This document shows, one piece after another, positions 13,780-25,829 of a DNA stretch of 64,000 nucleotides. The stretch's first letter is position 1. Each line of letters opens with the position of its first letter. Source of the DNA: Dryas octopetala (lineage: Eukaryota; Streptophyta; Magnoliopsida; Rosales; Rosaceae); contig OY992835.1 of assembly GCA_963921425.1 (NCBI GenBank), positions 10,850,001-10,914,000 on the forward strand, read 5' to 3'. The notes below the pieces were generated by a model that saw only the letters and a list, made by a program, of their open reading frames with translations, had not been told where the DNA came from and did no database searches. Made by a program: the position numbers and the translations under genes.

Positions 13780-16700
13780 TTGGCCCGGCCCTAGGCGACT
13801 AGCTCAACCCACCTACCTAAAGGGCGGGCCAGGCCTTGTCCATGTTGATCTCCTTACACAATGCCTTAGTAGTTTCATTTTGACATATAATATGAAATAA
13901 ATTAAAGAGGAACATACATAAAAGATAGTTGATCTAACTACCGAATTTGTCGTTCAGAGAAAAAGTTCTGAACAATCGAGTATTTTTCTTTATGATCGAT
14001 ATCTATATAGTCGGGGGCAGATGTAATCTCATTTTATAATTTTTCTCAATGTTTCCTATTATATAATTTTGTTTCTGAACGGTCGAGCATTTTTCTCCAT
14101 GATCGACATCTATATTACGGTTGGGGACAAGTGTAATCCCATTATATAATTTTTCTCAATGTTTCCTATTATATAATTTTGTTTCTGAACAGTCAACCAT
14201 TTTTCTCCATGATCGACATCTATATTACGGTCGAGGCAAGTGTAATCCCATTATATAATTTTCTCAATGCTTCCTATTGTATAATTTTGTATGTTCTCTT
14301 TAACTTATAAAGCTACTTTTTTCCCTAAGAGGTACTCGTATGTCTCCATAAAAAGCGACTTTAGACTAAGAACTGGTAGCTAAGCCTTCCTCAAACCTAC
14401 AACAACAAATGACATAACTAACCCTACAAACCAAAACCCCAACAACACCAGCCGAATCACAAACCCTAACGAACACCAACTTCCTCAACCCTAACACCAA
14501 CATGAAATAAATTAAAGAGCAATAGACATAAAAGATAAGTTGATACTTACTCAATTTGTCATTTAGAGAAAATGTTTTGAACAGTTGAGCATTTTTTATT
14601 GTTACATGTATGCTTTTCTAACCAATCTTTAATTACAACATGTGTTAATGAAATCTCTCTTTCCATAAAAGAGAAGTTGGCTTAGAAAACATAAGTAATG
14701 CACTTAGAATCTTTATTTTCAGGGTTCGAACCCACCTACCTTTAGGGTTCGGGCCCTAGGCAGCCCGCCTACCTTTAGGCTTGGTCTTGTCTATATTGTT
14801 CATTTTTTCACGCAATGTTTTTGAAATTTTATTTTGACTTATAAAATGAAATAAATTATAGAGGAAAGAACATAAAAGATAAGTTGAAACTTATTCAATT
14901 TGTCGTTTAGAGAAAATGTTTTGAACAATCGAGCATTTTTCATTATTATACGTATACTTTCCTGACCAGTCTTTGATTACAACACGTGTTAATGAAATAT
15001 CTCTTTTGATAAAGAAGTAGCTAGATTAGAAAACATAAGTAATGAACTTGGAATCACTATTTTCAGGGTTTGAGTCCACCTACCTTCAGTGTTCGGGCTC
15101 GAGGCAGTTCGCCTACCTTCAGGATCGATCCTTAGGCAGCCCGCCTACCTTTAGGGCCGAGCATGGTCTTGTCCATGTTCATCTTTTCACGTAAAGCTTT
15201 CTTAATTTCATTTTGAAATAAAATGAAATAAATTAAAGACGAATAAACATAAAAGATAAGTTGATACTTACTCAATTTGTCGTTTAGAGAAAATGTTTTG
15301 AACATTCGAGCTTTTTATTGTTACACGTACGTATGCTTTCCTAACCTGTATTTGATTTTAACACGTGTTAATGAAATATCTCTTTCCATAAATGAGTGGG
15401 TGGCTTGGAAAACATATGTAATTAATGCACTTAGAATGTCTATTTTTAGCGTTTGAGCCCGCCTACCTTCAGGGTTCGGGCCCTAGGCAGCCCGCCTACC
15501 TTCAGGGCAGGGCCAGGTCTTGTCTATGTTCATCTCTTCAGGCAATGCTTTCGTAATTAATTTTATTTTGAAATATAAAATGAAATAAATTAGAGAGGAA
15601 AAGACATAAAAGATAAGTTTATACTTACTTAATTTGTCATTCAGAGAAAAAGTTCTGAACAGTTGAACATTTTTCTCCATGATCGACATCTATATTAAAT
15701 TCGGGGGCAAGTGTAATCCCATTATATAAACAGTAGTGCTAGATATACCACATTTTTATACCATAATTTCATACCACCTTATGTGGCAACTTACATGGCA
15801 TTCATACATTGGATACTAAAAAATAAAAAGAAAAATCCAAAAAGAAAAAGAAAAACTCTGTCCAATAAAGTAATGACACGTGAGATGGTATAAGAATGTG
15901 GTATAAGAAATGTGGTAAGTATAGCATTATTCTTATATAAATTTTCTCAATGTTTCCTATTATATAATTTTGTTTCTAAACAATCAAGCATTTTTCTTCA
16001 TGATCGACATCTATATTACGATCAGGGGCAGGTGTAATCCCCTTATATAATTTTTCTCAATTTTTCCTATTATATAATTTTGTTTCTGAACAGTCAAGCA
16101 TTTTTCTCCATGATCGACATTGATATTACGATCATGGGCATGTGTAATCCCATTATATAATTGTTCTCAATGTTTCCTATTATATAATTTATTTATTTTT
16201 AATAGTCAAGCATTTTTCTCCATGATCGACATCTATATTATGGTCGGGGGCAGGTATAATCTTATTATATATTTTTTTCTCAATGTTTCCTATTATATAA
16301 TTTTGTTTCTGAACAGTCAAGCATTTTTCTCCATGATCGACATCTATATTATGGTCGGGGCATATGTAATCTCATTATATTATTTTTTTCAATATTTCCT
16401 ATTATATAATTTTGTATGTTCTCTTTAACTTCTGATCACTATTTTCAGAGTTCAAGTCCACCTACCTTCTGGGTTCGAGCCCTAGGCAGTTCGCCTACCT
16501 TCAAGATCGGGCCCTAGGCAGCCCGCCTACCTTCAGGGCCGAGCATGGTCTTGTCCATGTTCATCTCTTCACGTAATGCTTTCTTAATTTCATTTTGAAA
16601 TATAAAATGAGATAAATTAAAGAGGAACATCCATAAAAGATAAAATGATACTTACTCAATTTGTTGTTTAGGGAAAATGTTTTGAACATTCGAGATTTTT

Positions 16701-17812
16701 ATTGTTACACGTATGTTTTCCTAACCTGTCTTTGATTTTAACACATGTTAATGAAATATAAAGGAGCTGGTGGCTTGGAAAACATATGTAATTAATGCAC
16801 TTAGAATGTCTATTTGTAGCGTTTGAGCCCGCCTACCTTCAGGGCACGGCCGGGTCTTGTCCATGTTCATCTCTTCACACAATGCTTTTGTAATTAATTT
16901 CATTTTGAAATATCAAATGAAATAAATTAAAGAGGAATAGACATAAACGTAAGTTTATACTTACTCAATTTGTCGTTCAGAGAAAAAGTTCTGAACAGTC
17001 GAGTATTTTTCTCCATGATCGATATCTATATTACGGTCAGGGTCAGGTATAATCCCATTATATAATTTTTCTCAATGTTTCGTAGTTTTTGGAAGGTCAA
17101 GCTTTTTTCTCCATGATCTATCGACATCTATATTATGGTTGGGGCAAGTGTAATCCCATTATATAATTTTTCTCAATATTTCCTTTTATATAATTTTGTA
17201 TGTTCACTTTTACTTATAAAGCTTCTTTTTTCTATGAGAGGTACTATTGTGTCTCCATAAAAAGCGGCTTAAGACTAAGAACTGGTAGCTAAGCCTTCCT
17301 CAAACCTACAACAACACATGACACGACTAACCCTACAAACCAAAAGTCGAACGTACAACACCAGCCGAATCTCAAACCCTAATGTAGACCAACTTCCTCA
17401 ACCCTAACTCCAACATGAAATAAAATGAAATAAATTAAAGAGGAATAGACAAAACATATAAGTTGATACTTACTCAATTTGTCATTTAGAGAAAATGTTT
17501 TGAACAATCGAGCATTTTTTTATTGTTACATGTATATATGCTTTTCTAACCAATTTTTAATTACAACACGTGTTAATGAAATCTCTTTTTCCATAAAGAA
17601 GCATCTGACTAGAAAAATATAAGTAATGCACTTAGAATCTCTATTTTTAGGGTTCGAGCCCACCTACCTTCAAGGCTCGGGCCCTAGGCAGCTCGTCTAC
17701 CTTTAGGGCCAGGTCTGGTCTTGTCTATATTGTTCATTTCTTCACGTAATGCTTTCGTAATTTAATTTTGAAATATAAAATGAAATAAATTAAAGAGGAA
17801 CATACAAAAAAT
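13780..17812. repeat. Composite tandem satellite, about 4 kb
   Basis: Two interleaved unit types are seen. Short units of about 110 bp carry CATGATCGACATCTATATTA and CCCATTATATAATTTTTCTC; copies start near 13964, 14071, 14181, 15650, 15960, 16083, 16195, 16304, 16990 and 17090. Long units of about 370-400 bp carry GCCCGCCTACCTTCAGGGC, a CATGTTCATCTCTTCACGCA-like block, AAATGAAATAAATTAAAGAG and TTTAGAGAAAATGTTTTGAA; copies lie near 13800, 14740, 15140, 15490, 16500, 16830 and 17680. A third block (GCTAAGCCTTCCTCAAACCT) occurs at about 14373 and 17291, so the array has a higher-order repeat of roughly 2.9 kb. No coding capacity was found. Confidence 0.85.
15730..15932. mobile_element. 203-bp MITE inserted in a satellite unit
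   Basis: The ends are imperfect inverted repeats (left AGTGCTAGATATACCACATT, right complement AATGCTATACTTACCACATT), and inner TTATACCA/TGGTATAA motifs also pair. The flanks are an exact 8-bp direct repeat TTATATAA (15722-15729 and 15933-15940). Neighbouring satellite units show the uninterrupted site CATTATATAATTTTTCTC, in effect the empty site. An 8-bp duplication and this end structure fit hAT. Confidence 0.85.
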
Positions 17813-18151
17813 GAGTTAATTACACTTACACCCCTTGAGGTTTATCGTTTTTTCACATACACCCCCTGAGATTTCAAAAATATTGCATATAACCCCCTAT
17901 AGTGAGACGAAAATGATGAGAAATTATGCAAAAATGCATGCTAAGAGGTGAAGTGGCCTAATAAGATTACTCAAGGTGTAAGGTCCAACTTCAATACAAA
18001 TATATTTTTTTTGTTTATTTTTTTTTTCTCTTGTAGGGGGTTATATGCAATAGTTTTGAAACCTCAAGGGATGTATGTGTAATTTTTGAAACCCCAGGGG
18101 GTATATGTGAAAAGATGATAAACCTCAGGGGGGTGTAAGTGTAATTAACTC
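17813..18151. mobile_element. 339-bp MITE with GAGTTAATTACACTTACACC ends
   Basis: The left end GAGTTAATTACACTTACACC continues through CCTTGAGGTTTATC. The right end is its near-perfect complement (GATAAACCTCAGGGGGGTGT...TTAACTC). Inner CCCCTGAG/CTCAGGGG-type motifs repeat on both arms. Ends beginning with G and the length fit a Mutator-like MITE, but I could not define a 9-bp target duplication. No coding capacity. Confidence 0.8.
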
Positions 18152-19791
18152 GTAATAAATATGCAAAAGTTATTTTCCTAAATTAAATTTTTTTTTCTTT
18201 CACTAATATCGGTAAAGTAGCAAAGTTTCTTAATCTCCTAAATGTAATTTTCATTTAATATTGTAAGAAGGCAAAGATGGTAGTCTCTTCATTATGCTGC
18301 AAGGTGGATGCATTGTTTTTGTAGAAACTCATGCCTTCCTAAAGTTATTATTTTTTAATTTCCTTTCTTAAATGTTATCAAGGTGATCTTTTTCCATGTT
18401 GACTATTGAAATACCAAGGGGTAACCATGTTATTGAAGAAATTTGTTTGATGCAGGATGTGCTCAATAGGTGGCTTCGATTCGTGGTTTATGGTTGAACA
18501 AATGAGAAACGTGCCATTAAACCAAAAAGTGTTTCAAATGAAGGTGAAGATGAAAGCACCAATTTCACTGAGTTCATTAAGGATTTATGCCTCTCTTTTA
18601 CTCACATTCCAAACAATCGTTTACTCATATTCATAACATTACCTAACTTAAAATATATATTTTATAATATTACATATTACAATGAGCCCCAGAATTATAC
18701 CACCCGAACTCAACACCAACCACCCATCCCAGCCTAGCCTAGCAACCTTCCCCTCCTCCTCTCTGATCACCAGCACAACCCCAAAGACCCACCCTCACTA
18801 TCACTTGCTTCGCTCATTCAACAATGGAGAACTTTCGATCACCCACCTTTCTTCCCCACCACCACCTCCACAACCATCGCCATAAACTCCACCTTGTATG
18901 GGCAACCTGATGCAGTACAATCAGCCAAAGTTTACAAACGTAAACCTAAAAGAACAAGGAGCCTGGAATCCACCAGGCAATTGAGAGCAAACCTCAACAA
19001 TTAGTTTGATAAAATAAAAATAGAATAATTCGACTAGCAATTGTAAAAATTGCTTAAGTACGCTTAAAGAAACCCTAGGGCGCAAACAAGCATATAATTA
19101 AGGCCCACGGATAATTACAAACCCAAATAAAATATAAATGAAAATAAATAAAATGTTTGAAAGTTTAGAATGCAGTTTTGAGGCCCTAAACGATCTCGGA
19201 TGGCCGAAAAAGCCCATACGTTATGGCATAGCAATGTGTTTGACTCGTCTCGTGATTCCCTTCAAAACGATATGCGTTAGTGCCACTTTCAGAGCCAAAC
19301 CCTCCGACTAGTAGAAATCATTTCCCAAATTTCTTGGGTTTGCAACGATCAAGCTGTTGCATGAACTTTTCCGCCATCCGTTCTACATCACAACCAAACT
19401 AGATTCCTTCTCAGGACCAACCGCAATTTTCCATTCCCAATGTTGGATTTGATATGGTGCAAGTGGTGTGACCGCACAAAGCCCACCACAGTAGAGGGCG
19501 CCATATTTTTGACCAATGTTACATAGGCTTTATTGTTTACTAAACTCTAAATAGGTAGACAACTTGTTAAGCATTTGTTTTATGATCCGTGTCTCCAACT
19601 AGTTAAAAAGCTACCAAAGCCCTACAAAAAGGAATAGCGTGACACATGCAACTTACACTAATAATCTAATGTCAATTTTTAAAGAAATAAAAAAATATTT
19701 ATGTTTTAGCTTTGTATTCTTGACTTCAAACATATTGATTTTCTATTTTATATTGTCATACTCTTAAAAAAATAAATAAACAAATGTTTTA
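18152..19791. other. Intergenic, no gene recognised
   Basis: A small open frame at 18682-18885 encodes a Pro/Ser/Thr-rich peptide without a domain. The remainder has no codon structure I could follow. It may include decayed retroelement sequence, but nothing diagnostic (RT, integrase, LTR pair) was found. Confidence 0.35.
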
Positions 19792-21020
19792 GGGAAAATT
19801 TTTAAAAAAGAACACATATTTTGGGGTCAATTCTAGTTTAGGACACGCGTTTGAGTTTGTGTTAATGTAGGACATATATTTAGGATTTGTGATATTTTAG
19901 GACAATCTGTCAACTCCTTTAAGAATTCCGTTAAAAATAAATCATGTGCCGCGCACATGACCAATTTTTATGGGCAAATTTGACAATTCGTCAATATATT
20001 TTAAAAACAAATTAAAAACACTGAAAAACTAAAAAAAAAACCAGCACTCCTTCTCCACCCAACCCAGCCCTCCCCACCCTTCCCCTCCACCCACTCGTTC
20101 CACCACCTCCTCTTCCCCACCCAGTCCACCCCACCACCTCCCTATCACCCAGCCCCGGCCCCGACCCGTCGCCACCCCCTCCCATCCAACCCCAACCCCA
20201 ACCCCAACCCCAACCCCAATCCCAGCATGCATAGAGAAGAGAGAGAGGTCAAACTTTATATCCGAATCCAGATCAGACTCCTTCATTTCAAGCCCCAATT
20301 TCCACAACCCAGACCTCTGTTTTTTCTGAAACAAAACCTAAACCCATAAACCCACCAACTACAAAACTAGTAATAGAGAGAGAGAGAGAGAGAGAAAGAG
20401 AAAGTGACATAGAGATAGAAAGAGAGAGAGATACAGGCAGAGAAATAGAGAGAGAGGAAGAAATGAAGAGAGAGGGGAGGGGGAGTCATCGCCGGAGGTG
20501 GGTTAGGGCTGGGTGGCGAGGGGGCTGCGACATCCATCTCATCTTTTTTTTTTTTTTAGTTTTAACTTTTAACCCTTTTAATTCTTTTTGTTTTTGTTTT
20601 CAATTTAATCTTTTCTGAATTTTATTTCAATTTTAATTTTTTATGTTTTCAATTTTAATATTTTTTGTTTTGAGAATTAATATTTTCAATTTTAATGTTA
20701 TTTAATTTTAAACTTGTTTATTTTTTTTCTTTTGTAATTTTAAAAAAATTAGTTTTAAATATTTTGATTTATTTTTAGTATTAATCTTTTTAATTTTTGA
20801 GTTTTACTATATATTTATTAAATTAGAAATTGAATTAAAATGTTATTTAATATGAAATGACCAAATTATCCCTCATTTGGACGGAAAATGTAACGGAGTT
20901 GACGAATTGTCCCACAATAACACAAATCCTAACTATATGTCTTACATTAACACAAATCCAAACGCGTGTCCTAAACTAAGATTGACCCCAAAGTATGTAT
21001 CATTTTTGAAAATTTTTTCC
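19792..21020. mobile_element. 1.23-kb long-TIR element, Mutator-like
   Basis: The terminal inverted repeats exceed 150 bp. The left arm includes TTTAGGACACGCGTTTGAGT and TTGGGGTCAATTCTAG; the right arm ends with their complements (CCAAACGCGTGTCCTAAACT, ATTGACCCCAA). The flanks AATGTTTTA (19783-19791) and AATATTTTA (21021-21029) match at 8 of 9 positions, the 9-bp duplication expected for Mutator-like elements. The centre has an ACCCCA repeat (about 20186-20220), GA-rich tracts (20373-20470) and an AT-rich right half; no transposase. Confidence 0.8.
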
Positions 21021-21159
21021 AATATTTTATTACTTCTTAAAGTTTGCATTTGTTTTCTAACTTAGTACTAAGCATGGTTTCTTTGTTCTCTTTGTAAATT
21101 TTGTAGACTCATTCTATTAACCTTAACAAATATTGTATATATTTGCCTTAGTCCTAATT

Positions 21160-21545
21160 TGGTTTCAATGAGCTCTAAAAAGCAAGGTGGGGTCTCCCAT
21201 TTTAGCATAGAAGTCCAGCATCGTCAGTTAGCATACACAACAGTGGTGCTCTCGTTGTTCCGCTTGCTTTTCCGAGATCTTCATATTCATGTCGCGTGTC
21301 CTAAATTTTGGTGTGACAAAAGTTCCCTAGATCTCGCCTCTAATCTAGTATTTCATGGAGGTACAAGACATGAGGAGGTCAACTACCATAATTTGCGTGA
21401 AAAGGTGGTTCGTAGAGAAGTTGACATTTGTTATGTTTCCTCTTATGATTAGCTTGCAAATATTTTTACCAAAAGGTAAAAATCTCAGTGTTTCAAATAC
21501 GTTGCTGACAAGCTTCAATTCATGTTCCTAATCAACCCGCCAGTT
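21160..21545 (+). pseudogene. Ty1/copia RNase H remnant (copy A)
   Basis: The conceptual product contains LLFRDLHIHVACPKFWCDKS, ASNLVFHGGTRHEEV and EKVVRREVDICYVSS, all in the order of the copia RNase H C-terminus. It stops where relatives read DQLADIFTK (here TAG replaces the Gln codon). A purine-rich CGGGGGCGTG at about 21547 could be the polypurine tract, with the start of a 3' LTR just after it. Non-functional. Confidence 0.8.
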
Positions 21546-22466
21546 TGCGGGGGCGTGATAAGCATGTTGTGACATAGCATGTAAGAGCTCTTGTTCCACG
21601 TACTCTACTATTTTTTAATTACCTTATATATTATCTTTGAAAATTCGTGTAAATATAGGATAAGTATAGTTGATACAGTCCATGTTAGACTCTTGTAAAC
21701 TGATCATGTATTCCCCTAATTAAAAGTATAATCAAATATGTACCCCAGCATTATCTGAGGTTTACCATGATTCAAACTCAAACTACTGCACTTTCCACGC
21801 ATTGGCTCTATCAATTATTTTCAGCAACCTTTTCTAAGTTGTTATTCTTCTCCATCTTGGAGGAAGTTATAGTAGAAGAAACATTACTTAACTAAGAAAA
21901 TAAATCTAATTCCATAATCTATGCCTAATTACTTAATCAACTCCAAAACATAAATTTAAAAGATAAATAATTCAAAATTACATAATCAATAGTTAAATCA
22001 AATCATAATCCCATAAGCATAGATCAATTATGGGTTTATAATTTGTTAAAATTTCCAACAATTATCAATCCATCCTAACTTGGAACAACATCAATAAGTA
22101 CCAACTTGGATTTTTCTTTCTTGGGCAATTTCTGATCAGCAAGGTCTTTTTGAAACTGGAGTAAAAATGGATCCCCAATCCTCAGTTCCTCAAGCTCTAA
22201 CTTAATTTGCAAGCGGATTATCAAGAAGCATTATCTCATCTTCCTTCCCGGCCAATTGGGATTTCTTTCATGGCTGATTCTAACTAATTAACTCAAGAAG
22301 CAGGATCTTTTTTCTTCTCCTTCTTAATTAATTATAAGAAGAAGGATCTTTTCTAAGCAACTAAATAGAGATAAAGATCGATGATCATGAGTAATACTTG
22401 AACTACTTTACAACGATTTTAGATATGAAAACATTCATGTCATTGCAAGCTACAACACTGGTTCAT

Positions 22467-22485
22467 CCCCCCCCCCCCCCCCCCC
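22467..22485 (+). repeat. Poly-C tract (19 C)
   Basis: A run of 19 C residues. The paralogous site in copy B near 27338 has only a few. Length calls in such homopolymers are error-prone. Confidence 0.85.
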
Positions 22486-22559
22486 TCTCCTTTCTTATAT
22501 ATACCTCAAAACTCAAAAGTTTACCACCTTAGTTCCACATGGCTCATCCTTGGAAAACA

Positions 22560-23337
22560 CATGCAACTGCACTGGCTTGATGTTGAGTATGTACAAGAAC
22601 AGTTCTCTTTTTCCCCCTTCCTAAGTTGGATCACTAATTAGATATGAGGGGTTTCTAATACACTTTTTTTTTTTGTTAGAAACCCGAGCACGAAACCTAT
22701 GCTTCTTTAAGTGTGACCACTGGCGTGCAAATAGGGGCCAGTGTAGGCAACTGCACTGGCTTGGTGCTGAGTATGTACAAGAACGGTTCTCTTTTTTCCC
22801 CTTCCTAAGTTAGATCACTTCTTCCTAATTAGATATGAGAGGTTTCTAATTCACTTTTTCTTTTGTTAGAAACCCGAGCACGAAACCTATGCTTCTTTAA
22901 GTGTGACCACTGGCGTGCAAATAGGGGCCAGTGTAGGCAACTGCACTGGCTTGGTGCTGAGTATGTACAAGAACGGTTCTCTTTTTTCCCCTTCCTAAGT
23001 TAGATCACTTCTTCCTAATTAGATATGAGAGGTTTCTAATTCACTTTTTCTTTTGTTAGAAACCCGAGCACGAAACCTATGCTTCTTTAAGTGTGACCAC
23101 TAGCGTGCAAATAGGGGCTAGTGCATGTAGACAACTGCACCGGCTTGGTGCTGAGTATGTACAAGAATGGTTCTCTTTTTTTCCCTTCTTGATCGAGCTG
23201 GATCACTTCTTCCTAATTAGATATGAAGGGTTTCTAATTCACTTTTTCTTTTGTTATAAACCCGAGCACGAAACCTATGCTTCTTTAAGTGTGACCACTG
23301 GCATGCAAATAGGGGCTAGTGTAGGCAACTTCTCCTA
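22560..23337 (+). repeat. 190-bp tandem repeat, about four copies
   Basis: The landmark AACCCGAGCACGAAACCTAT starts at 22681, 22871 and 23061, and at 23259 with one change. The units at 22681-22870 and 22871-23060 read as identical over 190 bp. Copy B of the segmental duplication has a single unit (landmark at about 27547), so the array arose after, or was lost from one side after, the segmental duplication. Confidence 0.9.
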
Positions 23338-24008
23338 CTGATCACCAGATTTCCCACCCACTAAAATCCTCAATATATCACATTTTTATTGATATATTCT
23401 TTAGAGATGGGGGCAAGCTGTATGTTTAAAGCCACAATGAAGGAGCAAGAAGGGAAAGCCTTATTGGTGTTATTTTTCACAAGATACAAATTAATTAAAT
23501 CATTGAAGTTCTAGACTAATTAACCACATATATGATATATTCATATATATATATATATATATATAATGAAAGACAACAAAAGTTGCATGAATATAATCTC
23601 ATGCTAGTTACTATATATTTCAGCTCGATCCAATGTTCCATGGCCTACATTATAAATTGCAATGCCACATAGTAATAGTCATAGTAGCAGTCCTTTTTAT
23701 CACCATAATCAAGTAGTGTTTTAATGTCCAAGTAATTAATTACATAATCCGGCGGATTTCCTTAATGTTTTATAATTTAATTATACATTTTTCCTTTGTA
23801 AGATGATCGAACATGCATGACTGATGAAAGGGCTTGAGAGTGGGAGGGACGAACAATTGAAATATTGTGGAGGGGCAATCCAATGCGAGGGACTACTTGC
23901 TAAATCAAATGGGGAATTAATCAAATATAGAGTAGCAAAAAATAACTGTTAGAAGATTGTATATATTGGGAGATACTGTTGAGAAGTTGGCAAGAGAAAT
24001 AATAAGGG

Positions 24009-25350
24009 GGACAATTATTTGTGAATGGGAGAAGAGGTTTAAATTGACTACATGAAGCTACACCATACTAGGTGAAGGGGAAGACCAGCCAAATGGCTGC
24101 GTGCAAGCTGTTGAAGGGAAAACTGAGGTGTATGATGAACACTATTAGAAGTGGTGTTGTGGAAGATGGAAGTAGCCGGTGGCTGGGAACTAAGCTTCTT
24201 AGCTAATCAGCTGGGAGGTGGATATCATGCATCCCTTGATATAGCCACTTGCAGCCTAGTAATTCGCCACTTGATCGACATTACTGCTTCCAAAGATAAA
24301 ATAATGAAAGAAATATGATCGATGATGGTGCAATTAAAAAGTAAATATGATGTATTTGATTGTATTAATAATGATGCGATGATGCCGGGATTTCAATGAA
24401 AACCCGTGGTGAACAATTATAACTTCATTGACTTGTATTAATATTGGGCCTATAACACCAATAAATTTCAACCTTGTTCCTATAAATCAAAGAGGCTATC
24501 GTTGTCTTAACTACACGTTAAGTATTTTTGTCTAGACATGTTGTCATTGATGAGAAATCATTTCCATACCAAGAGATCGATTGTTCACAATTCCTCTATG
24601 GGGGTGTCTTTGTCTTCATCAACAACCCGAACGATCTAAGGCCCGTTTGGTGCAAAACAGATTTCTTTAACAACTGGGCTTGGATTTTGGGTAGACATTC
24701 AGCCCGGTGGTTAATCACGGTACCATTCAGTTTATTTTGTCTATTTCGGTCCATCACAACTAGCCCATTAGTTGCCTAATGCTCAAAATGCATTCTTACA
24801 TGGGTATTTGATAGTAGAAGTTTTCATGTGACACCTTAGTGGCTTTGTGTAAAGTCACAAAGATATGATTGAAAGCCTCCCCTTGAGGTAATGCAGTATA
24901 TCTTATTTATAGTGTGTCAGATACAAGTTTGAGTACAAAGGATGAACAACATTTATCTCTATCTCTACCTTGTTACAAACAAACACCAGTAACAAACTAC
25001 AAAGCATTTGAATTTAAACTATATATGAGCCACTGATCTGATATTTAAATTGAATCACGAGTAACTGAATTGGATTGCTTATCATTGTGGACCCCAATAT
25101 CCTCATTTTGTGTGTAAATTGAGCCAGTCTTTGTATGGGCTCAAGCAGCCCCCGGCCCGGTTTGTTTCTAGTGTTTTTCTCAACATATGGAGTATTTTGG
25201 GCTTTCGATCAGACTTCCCAAGCATACTCATCTTTATTCAATATAATTCATGGCATAGTGATTATCAACTTATTAATTGATATTCACAACATTATTATTA
25301 CTGTGAACAATGTTAACATTGATTCAGGACTTGGGTTGTATGCTCTCAAT
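24009..25350. other. Intergenic spacer between the duplicate segments
   Basis: No gene is recognised apart from a short copia fragment (listed separately). A TAAGGCCCGTTTGGTGC motif at 24638 resembles a PIF/Harbinger terminus, but no opposite end was found. Confidence 0.35.
24484..24590 (+). pseudogene. Ty1/copia integrase-region fragment
   Basis: About 35 codons read RGYRCLNYTLSIFVSRHVVI followed by DEKSFPYQ, which matches the copia pol motif (YKGYRCLDP...ISRHVVFDE.SFPF) just after the integrase core. It begins and ends abruptly, so it is a short orphan fragment. Confidence 0.65.
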
Positions 25351-25558
25351 TGTTGGAAAATGTGCATGTTGTGTAATTAGGAGTAAGTTATTAATGTAAT
25401 GTAATCAATAGAAAGTAGTGAGGAGCTTGTGTAATTAGGTTTACTTTATGTGACTAGGAGGGTGTAACATGTATATATACCACACTTTATGGAATTAATA
25501 AATTAATGAAAAAACAATTTCCCTAAAACGTTTCTTGGCATGGTATCAAAGTCAGGTT
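25351..25558 (+). mobile_element. Copia 5' LTR end and tRNA-Met primer-binding site
   Basis: TGGTATCAAAGTCAGG at 25541 is one or two bases off the copia primer-binding site (TGGTATCAGAGCC, complementary to initiator tRNA-Met). It directly follows a segment ending in CA at 25540. A matching TG start is plausible at 25351 (TGTTGGAAAATG), giving a 190-bp LTR, but the left boundary is inferred. Pol remnants downstream on the same strand may belong to the same element with a large internal deletion. Confidence 0.6.
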
Positions 25559-25829
25559 CTCAAACCCTGGGAGCATGATTTAGGTTTTAAGTTTTTACCA
25601 TAAACACGTATCCTGAAATGAATGAAGGGTCTTGGCCTCTTCACTATTTCTTCGATATGAAGGCTATTTTCTCCCAAATTGGGCTTTACTAGATCTTTTG
25701 AAACATACAAATGTTGGATGCGAAGCCGGTTTGTACACCTACAATAGGAGGTTTCCGCCTTAGTCTTCATGATAATAACCTCTTTGCCATCCCTCTAAAC
25801 ATCGAAGCGTGTGTGGGCCTCTCGCCCTT

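Larger units (their letters stand above)
21134..24008. repeat. Segmental duplication, copy A
   Basis: This segment is collinear with 26036-28252 from the copia RNase H remnant to the shared end GAGAAATAATAAGGGG. Differences are small indels plus a large expansion of a 190-bp tandem repeat here. The left breakpoint lies inside the RNase H reading frame, so copy A starts part-way through a gene that copy B retains further upstream. Confidence 0.85.

Noticed and set aside
14722..14740. GGGTTCGAACCC, a tRNA T-arm-like sequence
   Set aside because: It sits in the tandem satellite and recurs in variant forms (GGTTCGAGCCC, GTTTGAGCCC) with no acceptor stem, D arm or anticodon arm at tRNA spacing.
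20029..20334. Minus-strand Gly/Val-rich 101-codon frame
   Set aside because: It comes from the ACCCCA and CCACC repeats inside the inverted-repeat transposon.
24638..24655. TAAGGCCCGTTTGGTGC as a second Harbinger MITE
   Set aside because: No complementary right end or matching TAA flank was found downstream.
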